Positions 37,101 to 52,100 of a stretch of 64,000 bases of DNA are shown piece by piece (the stretch's first letter is position 1; every line of letters begins with the position of its first letter). This DNA is from Tomocerus qinae. Its lineage: Eukaryota > Arthropoda > Collembola > Entomobryomorpha > Tomoceridae. A program made the translations under genes and the position numbers. Location: NCBI GenBank assembly GCA_020055645.1, contig CM034549.1, forward strand, positions 23,643,930 through 23,707,929, written 5' to 3'. The notes beneath the pieces are model-generated. The model ran no database searches, had not been told where the DNA came from, and saw only the letters and a program-made list of their open reading frames with translations.

Positions 37101-40100
37101 AAGTTTCCAAATTGAAATCGCAAAATCTAAAGAATAATTTTTTTCCGCCCTTAGCTTACTAATTCAGCTTTGCATGCATGCTACTTCAAAGCACACGAAA
37201 TGTTGTACGACGATGCGGAGAATATTAAGCGAAAATGTGTAAAGGATCAGCGAAAGCATCATGGTATAAGTAAGAATTATTATTAAGGATTTCTAAAGTA
37301 GCCTACTGATGTTGTGCACATTGAGGAGCATTTAGTGGGCTTTGCATACTTAATGCACAAGTGTCTCATACAGTCAAAGACTTCTGCCATAGGAAAAGTT
37401 TAGACTTATGTATTTATCAACAAATGTTTCAGTAAATCTTGAAAACTATGTTCTATAGCCTTCCTACGCACAGCAATTGCAAATAGTTAATCTTTTTTTC
37501 TTATAGCTAATGAGCTGGTAAACATATTGAGGGCAGGATGCTTTCCATTCTTTTCTACAGTCATTATGCACATGCGAATAGCATTACACAGTGTTATCAG
37601 GGTATTTGTAAACATCATATCCATGATAAAGTTCGGAGTTGTTGGTGTAGTTTATGGTGCACCCAGGAAGTGATTATTGTCTCTCTCGGCTAGCCTTTTT
37701 TCGAGTCTACATGCCACTTCCAGGGAGTTTGTCAATTTGCTTATCTCAAATTGAACAGGGATTAGCCAAGCATGTGCTCTTTCTATCTTTCCAATGGGGG
37801 TCGTGTCGTTGTCGCTCTACATTGTCGTTTTTTGGAATACCTGACCGTTTTTGAACCGCTGATAGAACCATTAGTCTTATTAAGCTCCTCAACGGTTGGA
37901 TACGTTAGTGGCACCATTATTCATTCTGGTGTATCAATTTTGAACATAATTAATCCTGCGTGCTGTTAACCCGAGAAAATGGAAAAAGATAGCCTTCTGC
38001 ATGCCACATGTCATCTGGTCACTAATCTAAAACTACCAGTAATTAAAGAAGGAAGTCACTAGTGACAGTTTTGCCTTATTGTTGCATAATCTTTTTTGTA
38101 CAATATTTCTAAAGTGGTAGTTGCAGGTGAACACAATTTTCAGTACTACAATCTTTAACTTGGATACAAAAACACCTAAATATCATTTTATTAGCATTAT
38201 TTTGAACAAAGTATTAGAAGTTGGTGACATCGTGTATTGGCAACAAAATAAAGAACAACAATAATGATTCAATTCAACTGTACCATGTTATTTACTTCTT
38301 TGTAAACTTTTCTGTGAATGAGTATCTGAACTGAATGAGATGAACCGAAACTGTAAATCAAAAATTTGGCTTAGTTGTGTTTATTCGAATCTAATTTGCA
38401 GTGGTAGATTTATTTTTAATTTTCTAACAATAGTATGGTGATCTCTCTTTCTCTCCCGTGTCCTGTGTACAGGGGTTGAATGTTTTTGTTTCATTTTCAG
38501 TCTTAGTGGAGCGATGGAACGATAAAAAAAGCTACTTTTACTGTTGGTACATACTTAACTGCAGAGTTAAGCCAAACTAGCATTAAGAGTGACAATGAGA
38601 GTTGAGTGAGATAGAGATACATAATGTAGCTACTCAAATTACGAAGTCTATGGTGTGACTGATTTTGTGTTTCTTGCGTAACACTTTTTGTTTTGTATGA
38701 ATGCCAGCTAAAGACGCCCAATGAAGTTCTCAGTCATAGTAGTACAGCTACACTTTTGCTGAATGTACTTGAATGATCGTGTGTCTATTGTATGGATATG
38801 CTAGGCTTCATTAGACACGTAATAGGTATTTATATACTAATAATTTTTGCACACGAATTATATATAGTAATCCTATAGTGTATGTGTAACTTCATGATAC
38901 TTATGCAGCTAAAGTACAAGGTTTATATACGTTGTAAAATTAATGCTCGTCTATGAAAGAAAGACATTCGCAGGCGTTTGCAAAAGTGCGTAGGAGGAAG
39001 TGTAGTTGGAAAGGAAAATAAAATGGTTAATAACATCACCAATGTGATTGTACTAACGCAAGTTACAGTTCCTACATACAGTCCAATGAGAAGAATAATA
39101 CTCTAAATACACTTGTAATATGATACGATACTTTATTAGCAGAAGAATCTCAGGCTGAAATATTTAATTATTATTACAGTACAATATTCTCACGGTTTCC
39201 TTTACGAAAATGTACACATAACGAGCAAGCTAATAATTTTCTTAAGACCCAAATAAAAACAGCTCAATTAGTTTAATTAAGCACAGTAAATAAAAAAATT
39301 GCACTTGGGTTCGTTGGAATCTAGACAAGTGACTCATGCGGATTTAATTGAAGAAAATGAAAACTCTTGCGATGCGAATTCACTTGCTATCTCTTTACAT
39401 TGGATTTGCACTACAGAAGTATTCTTAGTTCTGAATAGGTAACTGTAATTCTTCAATTGTGGAAGTTTGTCATTACTTATTGTATGGTATTATTTATTAT
39501 CATGCATTTTGTAATATAATAAACAAGCCTATTGGCAGAGGATTATGGTTTTAATGTTGGTAAAATATAACCTTGTATGTAGAGGAAGTCTTCAATAGTG
39601 ATAGTGGCAGTTTTTGACTCAAACCTTAGTGTCGGAATAACTTGTTATTGTCAGGATTTCGTTAAGCAGCATGACTGTTCATATTTTGTTTAACGAAGAA
39701 AATATTAGCTACATCATATATGGATGGTACTTTTGAGGAAGAAATGCAGCATCGCATAATATTATGTTAAGCTGAAAAGTGTTGTCGTTGTAGTGGGCTG
39801 GGTTGCTTTTAGTAAAATAAAGTCTATAAAAACGTGGTATTATATCCTGGCGTCAAGTTTCATTTTGTGGAGCTCTAACAGTATCTGCTTAAGTGAAGAA
39901 AAGTAACATTTGGCAAAGTTAGTGCAAAGCAACCCAGGTAGATAGACTAAGATCAGTACTCATAGAATATGCACGTGCATAAAATGTATAGACAGGGAAG
40001 AGCAATGTAAATATAACATTATATAAGTATTCGCTCCGCTTATTATAGAATTTTATGATCTTGTGATTGCATAGGTGCAGCGGTCTATATTTGGCAATGG

Positions 40101-43100
40101 CCAACTATTTATAGTCTCCGTAAAAATTGCTGTAATTATTTGTTATCTACTTGTGGAGAGTCTCTGCTGCTCTGCCATATACAACAACTGCTCTGTAGAC
40201 GAAAACATATGTGCAGATATTTTTTACTGAAAAGTGCTTATGTCCCTTTGAGAAGGTTTATGATGTGAGCACTAAGTGTGGAATTGTATAACTCTTGTTG
40301 TGATGGTGGTTAAGTCGTGAGCGTAATTTGTTGTTGAATACTAGGCTGGGTCGGAAAGTAGAAAGGCAAAGGTTACATGGATATGTCATGTCGTTAAAGC
40401 TGAAATCGTCAACAAGGTGTAATTGTTGTTACATAATAATAAAGTTGAAGACACAAGGAACTAAGATAAAAGCGGAACTTAAGAAAGGGTTTTGGCGTGG
40501 TGTGGTCTTTATTTGACTTGAGAGAGGTTCTCCCTGATTCCCTCCTGTGAATCTCTTTTCGATTGTAAATCTAATCATTTATTACGGAGGCAGACGCATT
40601 TCAATTTTCAATGTCCATAGTTAAGTTAGTTTGACTTCAATGCTAACGCCCTTAGCCATTCTTAGCCTTATTGCATGCATGTAGTAGACTGTATGCTTTA
40701 ACTTATTTCTCAAGTTGACTGATTGTTGAATTGTTATGAATTGTATGCTGCATCCTTATTCTGACTTGACATTTGACTCGCTCTTTGCTCCTAACGTGCT
40801 TTTACGCTCTGTAAACATGAGTTTGACACTATGATTAGTTATTAGGTAGTACTTCCTACATAATCCCATTTCTCTTAGGTAGATCACTCAGACATTATTC
40901 TAGCCAATTGGATTTTGTGGTAGTTGTGTGGGCTTGTTAAATGATGGATTGAAATTCTTTAACAATTTTGCAATGCTATGGGGCTCTTCGTTGGGATTTA
41001 CGTGCGATAAAAGGATAAGGTAGATGTAACATCATGTTCTTAATGCACATAGAAATATTTGGAATCACTCAAGGTTCATTACGATTTATTTATTTTGTTG
41101 TCTGCTACATGTAATATGTAGGGGAGGGAACTCTATGACTGAATATAATTCTACACTAGCGTTACATTTTACATTCTGTAGAAATATGTTTCATGCAGTT
41201 CATTACCTTTCCCTTCCTAACGACGTACATGAGGTAATTGAGATGAAAAGGGTTGAAGTTGAAATTCTTTCACTTTATGTTCCATGTGGGATTCCTCGAA
41301 AAAGTTAGTTGTACATAAATACGTTAATGCAACCGTCTATCTGAAAGCAGATATATTACCAGGAAAAGAACTCCCTCCATTTCTTATTAAAAGGTTATTG
41401 GATAGTTACTTTCCCAGTGCTCCCAAGACGCCTATACGATATGCAATTGCAAAGTGTAATGTAGTCGCTGTCTTATTTAGTTATCGCTATAACATCTTGG
41501 CTAACCGTCGCCTGAAATGATACCCATGGAATATAAACGTTCATTTGACTTCATGCAAAGAATGACTGAAGTTTCCGGAGAGTGCTTAGTTTTGTACAAA
41601 ATGGAAAAAATTAATTGAACTATTTCTTTGAAGACCTTAAATGATTTATTGTTGCATACGAAATTGATTCCATTACTCTGAGACGTAGTTTGTAACTCTG
41701 AAAATACATCCGTTCTACATCTTCCATGTAGTAAACAAGTCTAAGTACTTCGAGCGTCTGTAGAATGTCCTAATCTCTAATATAATAAATACTTGCTTTA
41801 TTTTGCAAAATGCGACAGTGATAAATGGCAAATGATTGTTTAAGTCTACGCGATGGAGACTGAATTGAATAAGCCATAGTTTTTACGAGCCGCCTCTATG
41901 GGCTAATTTAAAATCACAATTTGCTATCTGTCAAATACAATGGAAGAGGAAATGGAATGGTACATCAAGCCTGTCTAATGTCTATTTTCTTTAATAGCTT
42001 TTCATAATATACCTATGTCACCCATGCAAATAGCGGTATTTTTTTATATAGCTACTCTAAGTGTAATTAAATGAATTACGTGCTAGTGTCATAACGTAAC
42101 GTATGCATTACTCCATGATGTTGTTGTCAGGCTCCTCTTGGAGCTTTGTGATTGCGAATTTCAATAGCCAATCTCTCTGCCTGGTAGTTCCTAATTCAAT
42201 GGTAGTGGCGTTTTTTTATCCGATTCACGCTAATTTTTTTGCTACCCTTCACTGAAAGAAAATTAAGTATAGTGTCCGTTGCACTCTAATGTTTAGCATT
42301 TTGTTTTATAGCTCGTTAGTTTTGCTATGGGTGTGCGATTTACAGTACTTTGCGTATTCATGGTGTGAAATAAAGTTTTTAGACCATTGAAAATTATAAT
42401 AGTGGTTGTGTGTGAGTCGAGCCCTCGTAATCGTAAATGTGGTGTCTAATCGTTTTAGTAGTGTAGGTAGAACTACGAATGTTTATGTTGCTTTTACATC
42501 TGAGCGACATAAAGAATGGCAAACACATGTATAAATATGTATTGTATTATGTTCGAAAATGTCATTAAAAATTTAGTGCAGGTTTTAGCAGACGTGAGTA
42601 AAAACTAAAACTTTCGTCAAGTGCAAAATTAAGTGAAGCTTTGCATAATGAAGCAAATATGCATAACTGATTCCAGGTACTTTGAATCTATGAACTAATC
42701 TCAGTTTAATGCTGCTTTGTCTTGTGATGAAATAGTTTTTCTATTACACGTAATGTATGAGTGTATGTCGCGTTTAAATATGCCTTGAAGGAAAAAAGTC
42801 GTAGATGGAAATATCTTATCTGTATACCTACATAGCTGTTGCCAAAATAAGAATTTATCAGTTATTTAGCTGGAATTAAAAAGATTGGTTTACTCTGTGT
42901 GTTTGAGCTGTAGGCGACATGCGGTTATGTGACATGAGAATGAAATGGAATCGAGTGCTATGCACGCTGTCTGTTTGAATTAAGCATTCATGAATACAAT
43001 AAAAATTTGGTATAGCGTAACTTAATGGGAGAGTTAAATCAGAGTCTGATGTAAAGTACATGTGCATATATAAACAGTAGAATAGGGTGGGAACTACATC

Positions 43101-46100
43101 AAAGCATTCGTTTTCAGAATGAGGATTACCATTCTGCCAGACGTGACGAGGCTGACTGATTGGATGAGTAAAGCTAAGCAGATGACTGTGAGATTTAATG
43201 TAAACTTTATTTTATGGCTGGGAATCGTGATGTGAGAGTGTTTTATCTAGGCTAAATATAAACTGCTGAATATATTAAGCATAATAGGTAGGTCAGGCCA
43301 ATAGTCGAGTCAAGTCACACTCCAATCCAATCTAACACCTGATGAGTGATGAGTAAATAAGGACTTAAATGATTTGCCTTATGCTAATACAAACTGCAAG
43401 AATTAATTCGAAAATAGAACGAATATGGAAGATATTGTTTAGCAATCTAATGTCAATTGGTTTGATTATTTTGTTTAACTTACAACTTGACTTTGAATCA
43501 GTGAGCTTTCATTTTACTAATATTTGACTAACCACATTATGCTGTTGCTAGTTTGTTTTATTCGACCAGGACAGGAAGGTTTCATTTAGGGGTCATCATA
43601 ACTCACTCAGTCAGACCAAACTAGATAAATGGTCGACTAAGCACTAACTAACGATAAGATGAAGCAAGGAAGCGTTATGCTAATGAACAATCCCTAACTA
43701 GTTTGGACTCCTGTGGACGGCAGTTCAGTAGTTAAGAAGACGTTATGCAAATAAACCTTAAGTTGACTATTTGTTTCTCTTTCTCAAGATGCTGATGAAA
43801 ATATGAATCAAAGATGTTGACAGACTTGAGATAAGGAAAACAATTCTAATTTGGGGCTTCGTCCACATAAAAAAATTGACTTTAGTTTTTGTTAGGGCGG
43901 TGAGTAATGGAATTTACTTAGAACTGAGAATTTAGGTTTATAACACAATTGAAATCTAATTTATATTCATGAACGTTTATATAATGAATTTATGTTATAA
44001 GAAAGTAATGTTAATAACCCGCCTTGTATTGTATAATGTAAAATTAATGTGAATTGTGCGCAATCTGACTAATTACCTATATATGCTAAAAGCTTGTCCT
44101 CGTACCATCTAGAAGCAACGAACTGTTATCCGATTTGTAGAAATAACGCATGTACAAGTTGACTATAGATTACAATCCTAACCAATGAAATATTCTTTGT
44201 TAGCTAAGTCGAAGAGTTCAACATGCTAATGTACAATGTCGTCTTCATGTTCACATTTACTTTATATATGATTGTTATATGTTTAGTATAAGTGCCATGC
44301 ATGAATGATAACTAGTACGTAAGTATAATATGATAATTTGTACACGAATATTAATTTATACACGAATCCGAAAGTTCAAGAGAGATTATTGCTTTGTACT
44401 ACCAATGTTATAAATAAGACCCATAAAGCTTTGTAAACTCACTTCCTACTTGGACTCCGAGCACTAGAGATATTGAACGTTAATTAAGTCTCGAGTCATG
44501 TTAGTTAGTCAGAAACTTGAACTAAAGCACAGAAATAAAGTAAACGAAAGAAAGAAAATTACTTGTTGTTTGAATTAGTATTACATCTTAGTCCACCTGA
44601 ATCAATCAGTTAGCTTTACGACCTAGCTAGGATTCTTGCATATGAATTGTATTAGCCTTTTGAGCAATAAAGGTTGTGCAATTCTATCGTAATTCATCAA
44701 ACTGCAAATACTAGATCAATACTAATAACAAAGTTCTATTTCTTCTAAGATTACTCGTTGCAGCCCTCAAACAGTTTTGGTTAGACGAACATTTCACTCT
44801 TCTACCGAACTCATGTATCATTTTCATTTTCTAACTTCCACTTCCACCCATTCTTGTATACTCGCATTACTAGACGGACAGAAGGTGGTATAAGATGATA
44901 TACAAAAAAGTTTCTTAGTTTGTTTGTATTTGCGGTTTAGCAACATGAGAGCAAAACAACGTGACATGCTTATTTGCGCAATGGATGCAATGTCTTTTCT
45001 CATCGTACTTGAGTAAAGTTTTTTAAGTGCACACAAGTAGTGCAGCTAAACATTTCATACAGAAGCATTGAACTTAATATTAATTTCTGTTGTCAGTTTA
45101 ACCTTAGCCTTGCGTTTGGGGGTTGCAGATTTCATACAATTTCGTCAAATTAATTTTAAATTACTTAAATATCTCTTTTGCATCTGTGTATTAGATGCTT
45201 ATTTCTCTATAGAGATTACATCTGTTAGACAAATGCTTTTACCTAGTAAGGTTTTCAATTATTTAACGTTATTTCCTTTAGTAGTTACTTCACTAACCAT
45301 TCAAGCTAATTAAATCTTTATAGTCAAGTTCTATTTGGTCTATATTACCATATAAATTATTATATGCATTAGTGTAATGATAATTAAGTGTACTAAATGA
45401 AATAAGAATGTCATTTTGAAAGTATTCTTAGAGTGATACGGATAGTGCAGCCTGCTGACTTCAACTCTTTGTTTGACATTCAAAGAGTAACTGTATTCCA
45501 TTAGCTCTCCTTGAGCTCTGTCTTAATCTTATCTTAATTCCATTGCGAAAATAGTAGTGCCATACCTATAGGCGTTGCTTTCTATGTTGTAGCATATATA
45601 AATAATTCATAACTTAATACCTATAAATTGAAAATGTAGTATAACATAAATGTATTCTTATCTAATCTCTTATGGGAAGGTGTCGAAAGGTTCGAAGGAG
45701 TAGATGAGTTTTGTAGGCAAAGAGAATCGATTCCGCTCTGCTAATAGGAAACATCCTTGAGGACTGTAGAAATTCTGATAACTTTGTCTGGTTTTGGTTA
45801 ATGATGTTAGCTTCGGTTACCAATGATTTATGAGTATCTTTTGCTTGTGTTTAGATGGTTGTTGACGTAGAATACAAATATAGATTTTTCCCTTGAGATC
45901 CTCTTTTCTGTTAACTCGAAGTTCCGAAGCATCAACAACATATCTCAACTTGTTTTTTTTGCAGCAAAATATTGTGTATTGTTACACAGAAAAATGAAAA
46001 GATAATTGCATATCATTTATTGCTTTCATGACTAGAATGGCACTATTGTGATGTCGAATGGCATTCGTACTCGTTTAATATATGCGTAGTGGTAGTTTTC

Positions 46101-49100
46101 TTTTTTTCCTCTCGTTTTTACATTTCTGCTGTGTAAAACACTATAGTTAACCTTAGCGGAGTCCTTTGCAACAAATCTTCTTGGCAAATCAAGTTTTCTG
46201 ATGGTTAGTGTACTATTGGGAGTTGGGCACTAGGTTCCCATCAGTTGTACAGAGAAGACGGAAATTTAGGAACAAGAGCAATATTTTATGATACTGCATT
46301 GTAATCCCTATGTGCAATTTCTTTTTGTTTTTTCCGCACATGTGCCAGCGTAACTTAAGTGTGTGCTCATGTTTCTTTTTTTCTGTTTTCCCTTTCGCTA
46401 CTTACAAAAGTTATAACCCCTTGGCCTGCATAAATAATTTAATCTTTATTAACTACCAAAGGCCAAAAGCCTTACATAAAGTCTAACAATGTGATAAACT
46501 TTCAGTATTAACGCATTGAGATGGAGGAATTTCATTTCACTTCTCATGAGAGAAACTGATCTCGGATCTTGTACTGAAAGTGAAGCAAATGCGTTATTTA
46601 TGTTAAGCAACGGGAGATTTAGAGCTACTGGGTCTTACCGTTTTCAAGGTAGTAGTAGTTAAGGGGAGTTATTTATAGGCGGATACCTTATTCCCGTTTC
46701 TACAATAATGACATACTCTTTCATTGTGCATATTTGAGAGCTTGCTGTGCTAAAACATTTTTTGTGTTCGGTATAGTCTCCTAATTGTCCCTGAGTCCCC
46801 AATACGAGATTAATGGAAGGATGAGGTCAGCATTAGCAGAGCGGTTTAAATTAAGACCATAACCTAAATAATATCTGAAGAGTTAAGCAATGTGTATGAA
46901 TAGAATTGCTAAAATTTTTGCAATTATCTGCTTCCAATATTGCATGTAATGAACAGATACTTGTAAATGCATCGTCTGCTGTTAATTACACGAAGACATT
47001 TGAGTAATATCACGTTTTTAGTAAATGTAGTACAATGTTGATTAATACTGAACTATTATATGTCCATCAGTTTGATAATAATTTGTCCTTCGCTCTAAGT
47101 TTCAGATTTTCCTCGTAGTACTTGCGGCTTTTGCATCATGTCTGCAAATTTACTTTTATGTTATGCGTCTGCTCTACTTACTTTCATGATAACTATATTA
47201 AAATAGATTACAATTACCACAAAGATACTCATGCCGCTATATTATGCTGTCTGTAGTTAAGAGAAGAAGAGAAACAGGGTAATAATATGTATTTTGCATT
47301 GTACCACATTATTATACATATTGCAGTACTACATATTATAGGCTGTTTCTGTCTCGCATGTAAAACTTCACGTGCTCCTCCTGTTGTGATGTAAATTAAT
47401 GCAACTTTCGCTTTCTCTGTGGAATAAATAATATTCTAGCAATGGTAGCAAGGATTCATCAAATTAATTTTCGACGGTCTACATAAGATGGGACTGAATA
47501 TTTTTTCGTACATTTGTAATTAAAGTAGTACACACATACGGCAGACACGACAATGGAAGAAAGGCGAGGTTAAATATTATGTACTCTGAAGAATTAGGTT
47601 TTCCATATTTACGCTAATGTATGCGAATTATGAGTTTCGTGAGTCTTAATGTTAATAAGATTGATGTGTTGAAACCTTTTAGCAATGTACATATTCATAG
47701 GAATAGAAAGTGAAAACGTAGATATGGTATCTGCATATTATTGTGGATATTGCGAAATTGCGGTGCTAATATTTGAAATTGACGATAATGGTGTACAATT
47801 AGATTCTTTGAGGCAAAGATTGCAAGTTAATTGTTTATTTAATAGAAAGATGCTCGCAAGAATTACTAATTACTTTTTACGAGGCACAATGCACATAACA
47901 CATTTCCCCTTTGGGCATGAATCTTTAGTAGGCAATTTTTCCATTCGTTTTTTCCTACTTGTCTATTATTTACTTTTCAAAGGTACATTATTGATTCCCT
48001 TTTGTTTGTTGTTATCTGCAGATATCGCCGCCTCGCCTTGAAATGGCATCCAGACAAAAATCCGGACAACCAGGATGAGGCTACTAAAAAATTCAAAGAG
48101 CTTTCTGAAGCATATGAAGTCCTAGCAGATGGTAAATTTCTATTGCTAACATAAAACAATATTACACAGTTGGTTATCACATCATCAGGTCTTAATGAAT
48201 CATGTAAATGTTATATTTCCTTCCATTACAACTACAAAGTAGCTTCTGTTTGTGATTAGATTAGCAATGATGATAAGCAAAAGACAAGAGTATTTGTCTT
48301 GTAGTAAATCCTTGTGTAGTATAAAGGTGAAGCTTAAACTATTAGGAAAATTTAAGATTTATATACAGTATAAGCCTGCAATTTGTCATAAATTGACATG
48401 TACTGTACTAATTGTAAAGTAATGTAGGTATATAATTTAGTTAAGTTAGGGTTGTAATTATCTTTAGCGATATGACGGGAATTAAGCAACTGTACTCAAT
48501 TTACTGTAATGACAAATATCTGGCTTTAGAGCGAGTGTTGGTAGATAGGAGTTGAAAAGTGGCTTAGGTAGTATAACCGTACTGCCTAGTAGGAAATAAA
48601 ATTGCATTCTCTGCTACGAGTTGTGCCTAAGTAATTTGAAGGTAATCTTCCCACACTGAACAAGAAATTGGGCATTGCAGGGGAGTTATCTGGTGGCCTC
48701 AATTGAATCGCAATTCAATATCTTTATAAATTCAATCTTCAATACAATATGAAAATTTAAGTTGTGTGGTAGGTATTTTCAAGAGCAATCCTTTGAAGAT
48801 CTTCGGCTCTCCTGTCTAGCTTTTGTGTTACAGACACACCACCATTATTGGTGTGGAAAGCAATAAAAAGATTCAGTTAAAGATCAATAATTCTTGTTGG
48901 GGAATGAAAAGAATAATAACTCTTAAGAATAAGCTCATATTGGATTTTATATTCTTTTTGAGGGCACTTTAGTTACAGTATGGCCATATCAAACTCGCTG
49001 TAGAGCACTAAAACATCATGAAATTAGATTAGACATGGATTTCATATTATAGTAGCTCTGTATACTTCAGAATTTATATCTAAGAGTAGAAATGAGGAGC

Positions 49101-52100
49101 ACCTTCATCCTTTGTATTCATTTCACAAGCAGATTCATACTTGATTTGGTCTTAAATGATGGAATTGGATGCGCGTGTCGTGTCGTATATGTTAATCTCA
49201 ATCAATGGAAAATAGGATATTCATTCCATTCATGGACAGTTTACTTATAAGATGCAGCGAGAAATGAGGTTACAACAGTAATTGTGCGCTGTCTGTGCAT
49301 ATTAAATTCAAACGTGCACTTGCTCGGTTGCCACTGCCAGATGATAGCATTACTGATATTTCTGACTTATATAGTCATGTCGAGGATGTAAAATTCAACT
49401 GATATGTAATATGAATGTAAATATAGTTCTGAGAATGTTTAGTGTTCATTTAACATGTAGATGAATATGTTAATGTTTTAAATTAGTTATTTAAGTAGCA
49501 CTCTTAATATAGTAATGGGTTGCATTATCATAGTGCATAAGTTATATGTATTTTTATATGTTTATTATAGTATATGTAAATTTATGTGACTATAGTTTCG
49601 TTTTGCCATATATGTGCTCTAATTTATATAATGTATAATTTATTTATGTATTTGTGTGTAAAACTGTTATATAAATTGTTTAGAATCAAAGAGAAGACTA
49701 TATGACCGTCGTTCGGGTAGAAGCTCCAGAACCCATGCTTTCAGAAATTACTATGAATCACCATTCAGCCGATATTTTGGTAATTAAGAAAAGGAGTCAC
49801 TTTTTAAAGTTTTGATTAACCAAACCCGCATTTTAGCAGTTCTTTATTAACAATCGAGAAAAATTACTCAAGACAATATAAAGCTGAAACTAATTCCCAA
49901 TTAACTAACAAAGAGATAATAATCCGTAGTGTGTTGTTCTGCACATTTTTATACTATGTTGGCAATTGTAAGCTTTTTCGTGACGTGATCCCCTTTATTA
50001 ACAGTATTTCTACAATGCACAATACTTGAGTTACCTCATTGTCAACTACTTGTCAAAAAGTAATAAATGGATTCACATGACTAAGCTAAAATGTCCCTAT
50101 CGCTATAACCAAATTACCTGAAATAATAGCTTTCAAAATAGAGTGCTACATAAATTTTTATGAACTTCCACTTCCCCTGTTGCGTTGAGATGAGTGAGTG
50201 AGCGAGCTCATGATTGAAACAATTACTGCAAACCGTGCCTATAGTCATGTAGTCAAGTAATTAGGACAAAAATGACATTGAACGGGTGTTGGTGTGGGTT
50301 TTGCGTGGTGCTTCTGCCTTGAACACTGGTTTTAAAATTAATAAATCTAATCTTAGAAATAATACATAATAATATTATTATTAACTAAGGTAGAGTAACA
50401 ATGTATTATTTAACCAAACATTAGTTTCGCTTTCTGTAGTTAAACAATAATGTGTAAAAGGACTTTGTTGATATCAGAGATACAATCAAAAGCCAAACCT
50501 ACTACTAACGTTCTCTAATCAAAACGAATTTTGTGTGGGATTGGCATTGTGGAGACTATTTACTATAACTTACTAATGAACATAATATTTAATATTATAA
50601 TGACCAGATTCGTTCAGATTCGTTGTAGTTGTATTGTACAATGACAATTCTACAATGTTAGGAGGAAGAAATCGTAGAAATATATTACAAACGAACACTT
50701 ACTGTTATCTACATGTACCTATACAGACTACCTTTACCGTTTCATACAGCTTTGTCAATAGATTGTACAAAGCCATGAATTTCGGTACTAAAATGAAAAT
50801 AGTGTATTAACTTTGCAATGTTTATGCAGTTTTGTTTGACTTTTGACAATTATGGCTAATGTAAAGCTGTAAATTGTATGTACCTAAACATTGTCAGCTT
50901 CATAACAAGGACAGTGACTTTGTGGATGACAAAACAAACAGACATAGATAGTGCCTTTTGTAATGACTTGCCCTGCAATAATAATTGCAGTTAGCTACAA
51001 TTGAAAAGACTATTGCATATACAGAGGCAGTGTATGTCCTGTTTGTGAAATAAGGATGTGTATGTGTAGCTCTGTGCATAGTTAAATATTTAACGAGAGA
51101 AATAAAAATGTGTGAAAATAGACATTCTATGTCCATAATGTATGGATATGTGTCATGATAGGAAAGGAACAGAAAATAAACTGACATGACATCGTAACAC
51201 ATCACATCATCATAGTCAGTTCAATTCAGTTCACCTCGCACATGAAAATGTTAGTATATAGGCAACTTTAGCATGGAGTGGTAGTACTATAGTGGAAATA
51301 GAGCCAGGGGAGGCAGAGGAAGCTAAAAGTTAAAGTGAGAGGAGTAAAATGCAATGTGCTGAACTTTGATTAACTCTGTAACTGTACTTTTCTATGTCTG
51401 TCTGAATGTGAATGATGTACACAAGTCAAGTACAAGATTTGCATATGGAATCACCACCTGAGCCCAGTGAGTTTCATCTGGCTTCGTTTTGTTCATTTTC
51501 CCTTATATAACGAAAGAAGCGTGAGTACCTAATGTAATATTCACCTATGTCCTCCTCTGTCTCTCTCCTACACTTTATTTGCAATAGGCATTGGGCGTAG
51601 GCTCCATGGAACTTTGCAAATGAATCTAACCTCTTTATATGGATTCAGCTCAAGTATACGTTGATATTTTAGAAACTATTATAATATGTATTCCTTTCCT
51701 TAATCCAACATTTTAATTCAACTGTACAGTTAGCCTAACTCTATCCAGAAGCATAATACGGAAGAAACATTTAAAACGAGTAGTTGTAAGTAATTTACCG
51801 TAATTTGTCTAAATATATTAATTGAAAGCAACATGAATTTATAAATGAGGACAGTGATGGGATTATGTGATAGGATGGTAGCAATATCGCTTTATTGTGT
51901 CAGAATAATATCAAAATGTGATCTGATATGATCTGAGTTTCTATACGTAACTCGTTCTGGTTCGTTAAGTATCCAGTCTATTTATGTATGTGAGGTTTAT
52001 TAATATGTAAGTGGGTCAGTGCATTGTGGTAGTTTGTCCGTTCTCGTTCGTCACTGTCATGTCATACAAGTTGACTCGGCAGAGAGGCAAAGGGAAAATG

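Noticed and set aside
47685-48041. 118-codon open frame ending over DNAJB6-like exon 2
   Set aside because: It is in a different frame from the real exon and is mostly intron sequence.
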